A stretch of 64,000 nt of DNA from Archilochus colubris (lineage: Eukaryota > Chordata > Aves > Apodiformes > Trochilidae): contig CM041092.1 of the NCBI GenBank assembly GCA_023079485.1, forward strand, positions 11,297,127 to 11,361,126. The letters are read 5' to 3'. The translations under genes and the position numbers were made by a program. Below are positions 13,521 to 25,100 of this stretch, piece after piece (position 1 is the first letter of the stretch; each line of letters opens with the position of its first letter). Under the pieces are notes generated by a model that saw nothing but the letters and a program-made list of their open reading frames with translations, made no database searches and was not told the DNA's origin.

Positions 13521-14574
13521 GTCTGTTCTCATTGGCAGATAATCAGAAAAGCAGATAACTGACTGGAAGTATTGCATTTTTTTCTTGCTTAGGGCTTGAT
13601 CCAATCTTGCCAAAATGAGTGGGAAACTTTCCACAATGTGCTTGTGCTTTGAGCTGGGACACCCTCACTCACTCTTTCTTTAACTGCAATAAATCGAGTG
13701 CCTCAGGCAAATAAAGATACGTTCAACAGCCAGCACTACCAACATTACCTGGCACTGGCAAAGCAAAGTTAACTGCTGTGGTTGCAATAACTCATCAGTG
13801 TGCAGTGAGGAAAGCAGCTGCTTTGAGTGATCTAACATGGGGATGGATACGGGTGTGGATTTAACCCCAGCATGGGGTATGGGGTTATGCGTTGATTGAG
13901 GTGTCATTTTCATATAGACAGGTGACCCTAGAATGCTTATATTAGTGTGCTACGTATTTTTTTAAAATTCTTATAGTTTAACTTTCTTTCAGTTGTAGTC
14001 AATTTCCCCCTGTTTTTCTTATGTCTTATAAAGTTCAGTGTGTGCAGATTTGGTTTGAGGATCGAGGTGGAGCACAGCTGGTGGAGCGGAGGAGCAGGGA
14101 GGGAGCAGATTTTTTTAAAGCAGCAAGACTTGTAGCCAAGAAAGATACTGCATTTATAATGTTCCCATTCTTCTCAATACTTAACAAGAAAAATGATTGT
14201 GTGTGTGTGACGTGAATATTCAGCACAGAGCTTTGGTAGCTGACCACTCTCTTTTCACAGCCATCCAACCGCACACACATTCCTAGGGGATTACCTCACT
14301 GCTCCTCAAAGTGTGGGATATGCTGAAGCCGACCAACTGCAAAGCTCCTTTCTGCTCACTGTAGTACTGATTTTAGTCAATGACCTTTAAAACCACAAAT
14401 CTAACCCTACATCTGTCCCCCAAAAGATTTTTCATCTGTTAGTTAAACGGGAGAGATGCTGGGAGTGGAAATAGGGTAGAGGCTGTAGGTTATGTGTAGA
14501 AATTCCTCTCCAAGCTTTCCACTCCTCTCTGGCTCTGAGCACTCAATAACTTTCCAGCCAGAGAATGTTTGTCC

Positions 14575-14640
14575 TTCCCTTCCCTCTCTCTCTCTTTTTT
14601 TTTTTTGGTTTTTTTTTTTTTTTTGTTCTTTCCTTGTTTT
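14575..14640 (+). repeat. Polypyrimidine / T-rich tract
   Basis: CCCTTCCCTCTCTCTCTC followed by T12, GG, T16 and a GTTCTTTCC end. Low-complexity sequence that could adopt a triplex-prone purine/pyrimidine asymmetric structure. Confidence 0.9.
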
Positions 14641-15072
14641 GCATATTCTAACAACACTATTTACTTCAGCCTTCAGCTCACACTGCTTTGTGTGCTTTCT
14701 TTCCATCTCTCAATTGCACAAATAAACCACTGAGCAAAATTTGCATTTGATGGGAATTGTTAGGTGATATTAAGTTTTATGGGTGGAATATAATGTATGT
14801 GAGTTGGCTTAATTATACTGAATTTTAATTTGTGACAAGGAAGTCTTTATCTGCACCAGCCTATTTTTGCCCTTTGTCTTTTTTGCTATTAAACATGCCA
14901 GTGGATTTCAAAACCTGGGGATAGAAAGTCTGAGATAATATTGCCTCTTTTATATCAAAATATCTGCTTACGCCGAGTGAAGTAAATCAGGATCATCACA
15001 GAGCTGAACAGTTAATTTATGCCAGGAATTTCTGAATGCCAGGCGGTCAGAGCCCAAGACCCAAATGTGTTG

Positions 15073-15091
15073 TAGCACCCTCTAGTCGCTC
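15073..15091 (-). promoter_or_regulatory. Weak CTCF-like motif
   Basis: The plus strand reads TAGCACCCTCTAGTCGCTC. Its complement matches 11 of 13 positions of the CTCF core CCASYAGRKGGCR, with mismatches at the second C and at the late C. It sits in a short block that keeps several CpGs (15050-15115). Motif matching by eye only. Confidence 0.2.
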
Positions 15092-15206
15092 CATTGGTAA
15101 ATTGTCTCGCTCTAGAGAAGAGATGAAACCTTGCAAAAGAATTCAGATCAAGTAAAAAGTTGATTAAAAGTTTGTCCAGACTTCCCGTGCCCTGACATAC
15201 TATCTA

Positions 15207-15625
15207 CATAGAATCATAGAATGTTGGGGTTTGGAAGGGACCTGTAGAGATCATCTTGTTCAATCACCCTGCCAAAGAAGGATCATCTAGGACAGGCTGC
15301 ACAAGAACACATCCAGGCAGGTTTTGAAAGTCTCCAGAGAAGCAGATTCCACAACCTCTCTGGGCAGCCCATTCCAGTGCTCCATCACCTTCACAGCAAA
15401 GAGGTTTCCCCTCACGTTGAGGTGGAACTTCCTCTGTTCTAGCTTAAACGCATTATTCCTTGTCCTAATACTGTGCACCACTGGAAAGAGATTGGCCCCT
15501 CCCTTTAACATCCCCACACATCAGATGTTTCTAGACATCACTAAGATCCCCTCTCAGCCATCTTTTCTCAAAGCTAAACAGCCCCATTCCTTCAGTCTTT
15601 TTTTCATGGGAGAGATGTTCAAGTA
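15207..15625 (-). mobile_element. CR1 LINE, 5'-truncated 3' fragment
   Basis: The plus strand begins CATAGAATCATAGAATG and continues TTGGAAGGGACCTGTAGAGATC, the reverse complement of the avian CR1 3' end including its ATTCTATG terminal repeat. On the minus strand, 15287-15517 reads as the decayed C-terminus of the CR1 ORF2 reverse-transcriptase protein; [19 protein letters not shown] is the diagnostic stretch. Homology fades near the GGGAGAGATGTTCAAG segment, so this is a typical 5'-truncated, inactive copy of about 0.4 kb. Its minus orientation matches the exon candidate next to it, which would place it in the intron downstream of that exon if the exon is real. Confidence 0.95.
15287..15517 (-). 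pseudogene. CR1 ORF2 C-terminal remnant
   Basis: This is a 76-codon open stretch inside the CR1 copy. It encodes the conserved end of CR1 ORF2: an [10 protein letters not shown] segment, then R-G-N-L-F, [22 protein letters not shown] and L-D-V-F-L. In intact elements this lies downstream of the endonuclease and reverse-transcriptase domains and ends the protein. Both catalytic domains are missing here, so the fragment cannot be functional. The antisense frame (15324-15767) is a shadow of it. Confidence 0.9.
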
Positions 15626-15738
15626 TTGCAGAGTTTCTCTTGTCACTGCCTGTCCTGCTGTCACAGCCAAGTTTGCAGTTGAGGTGCAGTTTGCCACTGG
15701 GATTACTGGGCCAAAGTGGGCTGTGTCCACACACTTAC

Positions 15739-15884
15739 CTCTTCTGCCACCCAGGTCGAGGTCGTAACGCTCGCAGAGCAGCAGGGAGCCCATGGAAGAT
15801 TCATCTCCTTGGCTGCTGAAGCTTTGTTTCAGGGAGATGGGGACCCAGCCTCCCAGTTCACATTGTCACCATAATCTGCAATAC
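15739..15884 (-). CDS. Candidate exon of unidentified gene (minus strand)
   Basis: Reading the minus strand, a pyrimidine-rich tract ending CAGTTCAG precedes the block. It ends at a near-perfect donor, GAG|GTAAGT, with intron bases from 15738 downward. The last third has GC-rich codons and several CpGs, unlike its surroundings. From an ATG at 15791-15793 the frame runs 18 codons (MGSLLLCERYDLDLGGRR) plus one base, a phase-1 donor. The same frame is open upstream of the ATG back to a TGA (about 15868). A different frame is open from the acceptor for about 17 codons and then stops, so no single frame spans the block. It may be a first coding exon with 5' UTR, a frameshifted exon, or chance. Family not recognised. 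The CR1 copy lies just downstream. Confidence 0.3.
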
Positions 15885-18399
15885 CTGAACTGAAGGAAGG
15901 GGCAGAAGTGCCATTATTCCTTGGGTCACACACCTGACTATAGTGTGTTTAACTCGTACCACTTCCCAGGAGCTTGATCGGTGGTATTTCTCCCTCCAGG
16001 AGCATCAGGAAGGGCTGTGACCCTCCTGAAGCATCTCCAGACCAGGCCTTCTGGAGCTCAGGTATTTGGGAGGGCTCCACAGGGGTTCTGACTTTTTCAC
16101 TGTTTCTCTGGAGCAAGACTGGCAAATCATGGCTTGAGATTGTGGCACGGATTAATACTAATAATGCTGGTGCCACTTTACAGAGTGCACAAGACACTGA
16201 TGAGAGAGCAGGTTTCAATTTATTTGTTTTTCAGGCCAAAGATTGCCACACTTGTACAGCTCCTCTCCCTTTGCTGCCATTTTCCATGCAAAGGGCCTGC
16301 ATGCCCCTGAGACCAATAGTGCATCTGCTCCGCTGCAAAGACAAAGATAAACTGGTTCATGCTGTGTTGTTATTTTTCTTGCTCTTCAGCATAAGAACAA
16401 GCAGTAAGAATGCATTTAAGATGGTAATGAAATTAATGAAAGCCAGATCTCGGAAACAGCTGAGATTGTTGACTGTCTCAGGCAGATTTGTACTTCATTT
16501 TAATTACAGATGAGCCAGAACCAAAACCCTGATTAGAATTGCTCCAGATTTTGGATCCATATCTCTCAGCTTTGCAGTTTGGACCAGTTTCCAGTGTTTA
16601 TTTCTCTTCCCATTAATTTTTTCCTTCTGGTTTTATTCCAGGTGTTTTCATGCTTTCATTTTCTCTCTGTGAAAGACTGTCCCCAATGAAGGACATGGGA
16701 CCTGCTGCCACAAGTCCCACTGAGGATGCAGAGGTTCAAACTGGTAGCAGGATGTGCTGATACACGCTAGGGGAGTGTGTACTAGACTTGGGGTCGACAA
16801 AGATTTCTGTGCCATCTACACAGGCAGGTGGCTGCCCCTGTTGGTATCCTGGGACCTCAGGAAAAAACAGCCCCTGGGAAGTCCTTTCGTTAAATGGAGA
16901 ATGATTTTTTTTCTCTGGCCTGAAATAACCACAACTTTTGACCAGTTCCCCAGCTGCAAATTTGATTGATGGTTTGTTACCATGCCTTCACCAGTAATGC
17001 CAGAAGATCCCATCAGTGGTGCAGTGTTCTCAGTTTGAACATATATCAATTCCATCTCAGAATTTATACTTTGATTAAAAAGAAAAGCCTTTTAGAGACA
17101 GTGTATTAATAATGAATAAATTCTTTTTTATGTCTCCTGGATATAAGGGGACCTCGAGCCTATCCCTTGGGAGAGAGAATGTTCTGAACAGTCCAGTTAG
17201 AAACCTCAGAGTCAGCAAGCACACCAAAAAGGCTGGTTTATTATCTTTGTTCTTTCCTTGTTATACTCAAAACCCAGGAAAAGCATTACTTTTGGCCACA
17301 GGTATTGTGCTGTGCATTTTTGGGGTAGACTGAGAAAAGCACTTGATCATAATGGCTTTATAACAGTGATAAAAGAGAGAGAAAAAAATAGTTTACATTA
17401 AATGCTATGGTGCACAATATAATATAAAGCAAATTCTGTGATTCAAATAACGATTTCTGGTTATTAAAGTAGGCTTTAAAGAATTTCTAAATGAAAGGCT
17501 TTTAATAAGTGATGAACATGGATGACATCGTGGTTCAAAATAGAAAGAATAAATGTAACACGTTTGTTCCCAACCCACCCACTTCCCTGCTATTTCACTT
17601 GGTCCCTGGATGTGCCAGTGAGACAAAGCTTTAGCTGGGAACCTACATGGGAAAACACCACCTGCCATGGCTGCCAGGGCCTGGAGAACATGACATTTTG
17701 GGAAGAGGCTGTAACACCCACCCTGGATTCCCACTGATCGGAGCAGGGGTCATGGAGCAGCTAAAGCAGGTGGGACTGTGCTTCTGGAGCCAAATTCATC
17801 GCCAGATGGTTTCCATCTGCGTGTGTAAGAGATGTTTCCTATGCTGATCGTTGAAAGCTTAAGCAGAGAGCTCACTGAGACATGAAAGTTGCTCTCCCTG
17901 GACAGCTGTTCCACTAGAAAATTGGCAGCTGGTGATGCCAGCAGGTGATGAGGCTGATGGGCAGAGCTGGGCTGTGCTTCAGCAGGGCCTGATTCAGATC
18001 TGACCAGAGCTTTGTGGAGTGAGAAACTTTGACAATCGTTTCACTTCTTCTTTATATTTTCCAAGTTTAGTTTTGTCTGTGTTTAGATTGGGACTGACTG
18101 ACCCAGAGGGAAGGTGCAGGACACTGCACAGAGCTGTGCTGCTGAGCCATGCAGCAGATAGTAGGGCCTTCCTTAGCTCAACCTGTAACAAACTGATGTT
18201 GGAGTTAGGGAAACTGATCCTGCAGGTACTGCCTTTTGGTTAGATATCTGAGAGTCATGGAAAACTCCCTGTTACAAGGGTAAGCCTATCAGACATCCCT
18301 GCCCAGATGTGGGTTTGGGTAACTTAATGTTACCAGCTCAACTTTTCTCCTCATTTCAGTGGATTATTGTACTTTGTTTTGCCTAAAATATTGAAGAGT
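15885..18399. other. Unique non-coding sequence
   Basis: Contains the longest stop-free stretch in the window (15974-16513, plus, 179 codons). That stretch opens at a TTG and its first ATG lies at codon 105, and it resembles no known family. I see no repeat, RNA gene or regulatory site here that I can defend. Confidence 0.5.
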
Positions 18400-18533
18400 G
18401 ATGAGGTTTCCAACCTAGAAGTGGCTGCATTTCAATGATGGATGAGTTGGTTCTTGTGTGGATACAGTAATCAAGGCACTTCTAAGCATCTTTGGCATCA
18501 AAGGCACAATATAAATGTGAAATACTGTTTTAT
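18400..18533 (+). repeat. Ancient L3/MIR-type repeat tail
   Basis: GTGGCTGCATTTCAATGATG, then CAAGGCACTTCTAAGCATC, TTTGGCATCAAAGGC and ACAATATAAATGTGAAATAC. The final part matches the well-known old-repeat tail 'ttggga-tgaaaggcgctatataaatg'. Strongly diverged; ends approximate. Confidence 0.5.
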
Positions 18534-20317
18534 GCCATGCAGCTGCTCAAATCTGAAATACACACTATGTCTCGGTAATATAGACAGTGCTTAAGACTGT
18601 TAAATTAAACTATTAAAGCCTATAGAAAAAACAAAGATGACAGAGTGCAAATTAAATTTGAATTATCATTAAATTGCTGTGCCAGTAGTTTTCAAACACA
18701 TTCATAGTGACCTGGAAGAGAGCAGGGGGAGTGGAATGACATTCACACCTCCTAATTGGAGTCATTATCTGTACATTTGTTATCATGTTATCCACAGCAT
18801 AGGCATCTCTATCCCAAAGGTGACATGGGCAGGGCAGAAGGATGACTGTGGACCACAAGGGATACATAGGGATGTAATGAATGTCCTGGCAGGACATGGT
18901 CAGGCAGTCACTTTGTTAAACAGATAGTTTTAAAAGACAATAAATGACTGCAGGCTCTTTTCTGCACAGGGTGACTGAAGTGGAAGGGGGGGAGGGAGGG
19001 CACGGCTGGGTTGTGCTAGTGAGAAATGTTGTAGGGACACACTGGTCCTTCCTCCCCTCTCTGGCTAACAGCCCAGGCTCAGTGGGAGTCTTGCATAATT
19101 CCAACTATGGGCCTTCATGGAGTATCAGGTGGAAGAGGAGGTCAGCTAAATGATCTGTCTGCCACAACATGAGCACACACCTGACCATATGTTCTCAGTG
19201 GCTTTGCCCAGTTCATTTATATCCAGTTGCCAGTGATGAAATTTTCAGAGCTTCCTTTGCCCTGTTCTCTATTGAACACTCCCCAGTACATTTTAAAAAT
19301 AAGATTTTGCTTTTGTTTTCCTCATTTCATTACTCATGATGGTATCTCCGTGTACCTGTGAAAAAATCCCTTTCCATTCTTAATCTTTACAAGGGCTTGC
19401 AGGCTTGTGGGTATCTGTTTATTCTGAGTCAACCTCATGCCAATCCATCAGTTTGCATCTTGAAGCATTTTATGACAGCAGAAAGTGATTAATTTTCAAA
19501 GCAGACACAACCTTTAATCTGCAGAATAGGAAACAAACTTTCCCCCGCTTCTTTGCTGATTGAATCTGGAAATGAATGAATGATACCCGACTCAAATGTG
19601 TTTCTAAAATAGTTTTCATTAAATATAATCGGTCAGTGCTGATCATCAAAAGTAGCTTGAAGATTGGCCTATATATGTATATGGTACTGAAGTCAGAATG
19701 AGCTCAGTGATCGATGTTCATCCAACATCTTAATCTGCTCAACAGTATTAAATGGATTTTCCCAACGTCCCAACAGAGCAGGGAAATAATGTAACTCCTA
19801 AGCAGGAATATTAAAGCAGAGAGGATAAATGGGATGTCCAAAGCAATGCTGAGCAGCTCCTGACTTGTATCTTTGTACCTGTCATCCTGCTGGTTTTCAT
19901 CATCAGCCGATGCAGTTACAGCTGGGGAATACTCCCAAGGATAGCTGTGAAAAGCCAGGGTTTGGCAAAAATGGATGAAACATCACAGTATGGCTTCCCC
20001 TGTACGTGCTTTTGTAGTCCCAAATCTTTCAACTGCGTGTTGCCAGTTGCTGAACTGGGACTGTAACCAAGTGCAGGCACAGCCCTAGTTTATTTGGGTT
20101 CTTCTGTGGTTTAATTGTTGGGCTTCTGTGCAAATTATAAGAACACAGATCTCTGTCCTTAAGGCCATCCCTTGCTTTGCTGATAAAGGACATTTCCTGC
20201 TTCCAGCATGGGGATGAACCTTGGCCATGAGAAACTAAATTCAGATATGCAAGTCATTTTCCATACTACTGCTCTATAAAAATCATGATAATTTTATGTA
20301 CGTATACAGTTAGCTAA
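18534..20317. other. Unique non-coding sequence
   Basis: No gene or clear repeat. There is a short G-rich patch near 18980-19000 (GGAAGGGGGGGAGGGAGGG). The rest is ordinary AT-balanced sequence with scattered short open frames. Confidence 0.5.
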
Positions 20318-20402
20318 GTAAGGGGTAGAGAGCTGGGTTCTTTCCTAGACTTACTGTAGGAAATCTCAGTTTCCCTGCTGCAAAATGGGAGGGTAACTAA
20401 CG
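20318..20402 (+). repeat. MIR-like relic
   Basis: AGAGCTGGGTTC, CTTACTGTAGG and CTCAGTTTCCCTGCTGC followed by AAAATGGGAGGGTAACT. This parallels the MIR core order 'gggttc..cttac..cctcagtttcc-tc-tc-tgtaaaatgggg'. Short and diverged. Confidence 0.4.
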
Positions 20403-20407
20403 GTGTA

Positions 20408-20700
20408 TTTAATTTAGTTATTTAAGACCAAGCCTGCTATGGGACATTTGTCTGTGTCTAGGACTTCTGGAGGGATTTGAATGAATGACCAAGAAGAATC
20501 TGAATCACCCAGTCATGCAAATTAAACTATTTCAATAATATGAGGGCTACTTTTCCTGATCCATAGTAATTGATGAGGCTCATTATATGTTAATATCACT
20601 CCTTTTTTTAATCTTACATGTAATTCGCTACAATGTTTCAATGTGAAGGTGTAATTAAGATTCAGATGGCAATTTCATTGTAGACTGCTCTCTATAGTTG
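20408..20700. promoter_or_regulatory. Candidate conserved non-coding element with POU octamer
   Basis: An AT-rich, complex (non-repetitive) block holding a perfect octamer ATGCAAAT (20515-20522) immediately followed by a TAA core. Several further homeodomain-type cores lie around it (TAATTTAG, TAATTGATGAGG, GTAATTCGC, GTAATTAAG). This motif mixture is common in vertebrate developmental enhancers. Assignment as conserved sequence is inference; no alignment was possible. Confidence 0.3.
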
Positions 20701-21867
20701 CTTAAGGAAGTTAGCACTTGGGGTCTCTAGAGGCAGGAAAACTATTATTTTTAATACTCTAGATATAAATCCACAGCAGTGTGCATGTCACTGGTGGGTG
20801 CAGCAGCCAGCCACTCCAAGTGCCACATGGCCAAGCTCTGGGTGCCCACATGTTTGTGTGAACCTTCATGAAATTTCATTGAAATTTTACTATATATATT
20901 AGGGGCACATGTGGGGCTCAAAAGTGGGCAAAAAACTTTTGGCATTGAGGGCAGGAAAGGCAGGTGTGTGTCTGTGGGCTTGTGTGTGTCATCACTTTGT
21001 GCCAGTCCCTCCTTTCTGAGGGTTGTGTGGTTGGGTGCAGGATGTGGTGACCACCTGCCAGCTGACTGCACACACCAGCCTGTGCTGGGGATGCAGCTCT
21101 CTGTTGACAGAAACTCTTTGGGACACAATGGATGAAAAGAGCAAAACAAAATGTTTCTGTAATATCGTGTGAGGGAAGACAAATGTGGGTGTGCATGAAA
21201 AACACCCAAGTGGGGTTGCTGACATGGGCAGGGAGGAGGGGAGATGGGAGTCTCTGTGCTTTTGTCAAGTGAGTAAAAGAGTCACCACGTGGGTAGCGGG
21301 AATTTCTGCAGGGGATGGCAAAATCTCATCAATTTTTTCTGTAGCAAGCCCTTTTTGTAAGCAATCATGTTGTCACTGTTTTGTTTAGGCTGACATCAGG
21401 TGCTTTATGAGCCAGTTCTCAGAGGCTTTCTTTGCTGGCTGCTTGCAGAGAGCAGGGCCGTGTGTTGGGAGCACAAACCTCATGTGGGTGAGAGATGCAG
21501 CTGCCTGGCAGCAGGCTGGCTTGGCAAGCACACCCGGTCCTTTCTCTGTCCTGAAGGGAGATGTGCATTTTACAGAACCTTCAGTGCAAGGCCCCATGGG
21601 TGTTCACAGGCTGTGAGATACAGAAATCATCCCAACACAGCAATGCAGCCACCCTGGGGGTGAAAGAAGAGTGAAAGGGGGGGAGGACACCCTTGGTGAG
21701 GGCTGCAGCCACCAAGTGGGCATGGAGGCAAAATCTCACCTCCACCTCTCAGCTGGAGTAGATGGGACAATGCTCACACAATGTTTTCAGTGAGATAAAT
21801 ACTGGGGGGTCTCTAAGACCAGAGCAATTGCCACCCTGCTCTGCAGTGGGAAGCACCGTGCAAAATC
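20701..21867. other. Unique non-coding sequence with GT-rich patch
   Basis: A GT-rich patch at about 20960-20992 (GTGTGTGTCTGTGGGC then TTGTGTGTGTC) is the only simple repeat. Overlapping open frames on both strands at 20751-21268 follow from that skewed, stop-poor composition and show no protein signature. Confidence 0.5.
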
Positions 21868-21952
21868 ACTGAGTGGCTTTCTGACTCAGTTTCACCTCCT
21901 ATAAATTGAAGATCTTTCCCAAAGATGCTGTAAAAATTATTACATTACAGCA
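21868..21952 (+). repeat. MIR-like relic
   Basis: CTGACTCAGTTTCACCTCC TATAAATTGAAGATC resembles the MIR 'gcctcagtttc-ctc-tataaaatggg' core. Only the core is recognisable. Confidence 0.35.
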
Positions 21953-22138
21953 ATGCTGTGGTGTGAGGGACCACATGAGTCCTTCAGAGAGACAGCTTTC
22001 TGTCTGATAGCTGCTTTAAAAAAGAAATGCAAAGGTTTGTCTTCACTTTGCACCATGTGGAAAAGCAGGGTGTCTTTCAAAAAAGGAATTTATCACAGCA
22101 TTGTATTGTTAAAGTACTGCAAGTAGTGTGGGCCCTAT

Positions 22139-22190
22139 TTCCCCCTGGTGGAACTGCAGCTCCTGCTCCTGACTCACCCAGTAGAGGGGA
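22139..22190. promoter_or_regulatory. Divergent pair of CTCF-like motifs
   Basis: TTCCCCCTGGTGG (22139-22151, motif on the minus strand) and CCAGTAGAGGGGA (22178-22190, plus strand) each match 12 of 13 positions of the CTCF core CCASYAGRKGGCR. In both the mismatch is the late C. The motifs face away from each other, with about 26 bp between them. CTCF binds such sites to anchor chromatin loops. Based on motif reading alone. Confidence 0.3.
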
Positions 22191-25100
22191 TTTGGGGCTG
22201 CCCATCCATGCAGGTAGCTGCAGTGGGAGTGTGCTGCCTCTGTGCCATGTGCTGTGCCATAATGTGAGTTTTGGAACCAAGCCTGTTTTTAATAAATTGT
22301 ACCTTTTCCTCATCTGCTTCCTGTCTAAATACTGTGCACTAACCCAAAAATGAGCAACCGTCACAGCAGCTGTCAGTGGATTTTGTATGTTTTCAGCAGA
22401 GACCCTCTGAGGAATTTCCTTATTAAATAGCCAAGCTATCAAAATTGCCTTTTCCTGCCAAAAAGGGCAAAAAAGCACAGAGAACCGAATGAATGTTCAA
22501 TGAAATTCTGTTGCAGTTTAACAAGACTGGCCTTGGAGGATCTTTCCTCGTTGGTGCCTGCTGCAAAGAGAGTCAAAATAATATGCTCTAGTCTTGAGCA
22601 TGAAAACCTTTGCCATCTTTGCTTTGACCCTTTCAGGGTGTACTGGTACTTTTGACATGTTGTTGATGGGTACTGTTGCCCCGGGAGCTCATCTGGGCTG
22701 AAGGGTGTTTGTAGGGCATGGTGTGCAGTTAAGTCTTGGCTACCCGTGGACAAACTGTGATCTGGGAGGCTGGGGAGTGCTGTTTCATCCTTGAGTGTGT
22801 TTCAGACTTGATCTTGAGCAGAGAAAGTATTGACCTCAGTTGTAAGAAAACAAGTCTGTCACCAGTCTGTCTGTATCTTTTGGTGATTGAGTAGAATGGG
22901 CCAAGACTCTTCAGGATGGAAAAAAGATGGGCTAAGTGGGTGTGTGGTGGAAATCCAGCAGACAGGAGGGAGCCTAGAAGCAGGCAAGAAAGGGGAAAGA
23001 GGAAGGACATGGCTTCAGGCATCTGGAAGTCACTGTTTTGTTCCCTCTGGCTCTTTATGGCTAATTCTAAAGGAACATTTCTTAGATAATTGCTGTTGGA
23101 GGGAAAACTGTGAGAAGATCAGGGCCAGGGGTGATAGGGGAAGAACTGTCAAAAAAACACATTAGGTCAAGACTTGACAGAAGCAGTAGAAAGTCAGAAA
23201 GTGTATTTTTGCAAAAAGGGAAGCAAAATCATCTGATCTGAAACAGAGGGTGATGTTATTAAGAAATACTGTGTCTGAGAAGCAGACAAACTGTTCACAT
23301 GAACTAAGACTTCATTTCAGTGGTAGCATAGAAATGTTAGGTCTGCTTTTATTCCATCTCAGCCTGGTTTGGCCGTTTTTGCTCTGTCACTGCCAGAGGG
23401 CATCCTTTAATGCTACCCTCTTGTGCAGAATTCAGGAAGGGAGTCTTTTCCAGATCTTTGTCTTTCCATTATCTTATTTCTTTCTTAAGGAGAAAAATTG
23501 ATTCCCAATGAAGCATCTGGTTGATTTTTAAGAATCTAGCACTTGCCTGTTTGCTTGATCTTTTGGTTTTCCATTTAACAGGTTGCTTTCTCTGTCTCAC
23601 CTCTAAATGACTTTCACCCAGTCTGTGGTCATGGACTGCATCTCAGTGTCTGGGCTATTGCATGCTGTGCTACTTCTCCTGGGGCTCCCACCACATTGTT
23701 AGATATGGAAGCTAATGAAAAAACATTGTTTCTCTTTTTTCTTCATCGGTTTGATTTTTATTTGTTTTGTCCCTGTTTGTCAGGAGTGGATGAGTGGAAA
23801 GGAAGGAGGACTCACCAAAGCTCTTCTGTCACAGACCCCTTATTCTCTGGAGTACCACTTTTTCCATACCATTTCATTTTCTTTGTGGTTGATTTTTTGC
23901 CTCCCATCATAGCCTTTTATCCTTGTTGCCTTGACTCCTTTTGATACTGAGATCCTGAGCTTTGAGGCATTTCCTATTTTAGTGAATATGTTTGGCAGTA
24001 ATAAACATCAGAGCATGGGCCAGGCCAATAGTGTAATACATACCTTGATATTTCTTATTTATTTCTGATTAATGTTCACACACTCAAGCCAGCCAGTTTC
24101 CAAGTTAGAACATATTTTTTTCTCTGCCTCTAACCACTGCAAACTCTTCCTTTTATGCAGAGGAGAAAATGTGTTTTCCTCCTGCTTTTTAAAGGGATGC
24201 AGTAACGAGGCTGGGTTGAGAACCTGGCTGGGAGCTGCAGACTGTACACAGGGATGAACAGGACAAGGTCTGTTCCCCAGAGTTACTGTGGCTGAGGAAA
24301 ATACTGCGCAGATGAAAAAATGAGCATAGACGTGTCTGGTATCCAGCATGATTTTTTTAGTGCTTTTCTGAAGGTAACTTGTTCAGCACGAAGCTGGTAT
24401 TTGGCACACCGCATCCTTCTCGTGGGCAGTATATCCCTACAGGATTCCAGAAGGCCACTGGCAGAGCAATTAAGGGAGCATATTTTAAGCCATGTTTTCA
24501 AGAGATGCTTACAACTCTTGTTACTTGTTAGGAGAAGAGGAATTGCCACACCAGATGAAACTGGCAATCATTCTTCTCCAATGTGCTGCCAGTGGCAGTA
24601 TTCGAAGTTGGATGCTTTAGGGAAAATGCAAGAAACTACAAAGTGCCATGAAGGACCTTCCTCTGACTCACACCCATCTGAGCTAGCTGGTGCTCTGAAG
24701 CCTGTTGATGTAGCATAGGCAGTGATTTTTAGCTCATGACTGACGTTAGGAGTGAGTCCTCAATGTTAGATGAAGTAGAGCAGTGATGGAAGCAAAGGTA
24801 GCTGGGGCAGTATGGCTTGGCCAAGTGTGGAACTGGGGAAGGGCAGGGTAAATGGAAATAGTGCTGTGGAAAGGTTCAGTTTTCATAAATTTATCACTTA
24901 TAATGCATAAAGATTAGTCCTTTCCCTTTAATTGTACAAATTAAGTAAATAATTTATAGAAGTCCACAGGCAAATATTACAATAATGTGTGTCTTAATTT
25001 GCCCAGAATTAAAATAAGCTTTGCTAATGAGTTCTTATGGTCTATCATGAAGCAGTGAAGACTTCTAAGCCTCTGAATTACTAGAGGACTTGAATTAAAA

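Larger units (their letters stand above)
9261..14938. other. Unique non-coding sequence with low-complexity tracts
   Basis: No gene recognised. It contains two long T-rich tracts (10774-10853 and 14575-14640), a 21-bp palindrome fused to an A run (13490-13520) and a perfect octamer ATTTGCAT (14739-14746). Minus-strand open blocks at 9297-9521, 12126-12326 and 13680-13913 are each followed by a GT dinucleotide in splice-like context, but have ordinary AT-rich codons and no family likeness. I treat them as chance. Confidence 0.5.

Noticed and set aside
12126..13913. Minus-strand blocks 12126-12326 and 13680-13913 with GT dinucleotides after open frames
   Set aside because: Codon composition equals background and the donors are weak. 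Similar combinations occur throughout the window, so they are not evidence of exons.
14199..14212. Short (GT)n stretch
   Set aside because: Only about five units; too short to call a microsatellite.
15324..15767. 147-codon plus-strand open frame
   Set aside because: Most of it is antisense to the CR1 ORF2 remnant, an expected shadow of the repeat.
15974..16513. Longest open frame in the window (179 codons, plus)
   Set aside because: Opens at TTG; the first ATG is at codon 105. No domain, no splice context, ordinary composition. A length reachable by chance in 64 kb.
20751..21268. Open frames on both strands up to 152 codons
   Set aside because: Caused by GT/CA-rich, stop-poor composition; the translations look low-complexity and match no family.
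24320..24718. 132-codon plus-strand frame with true ATG
   Set aside because: The opposite strand is also open over part of it; no recognisable domain and no supporting splice or promoter context.
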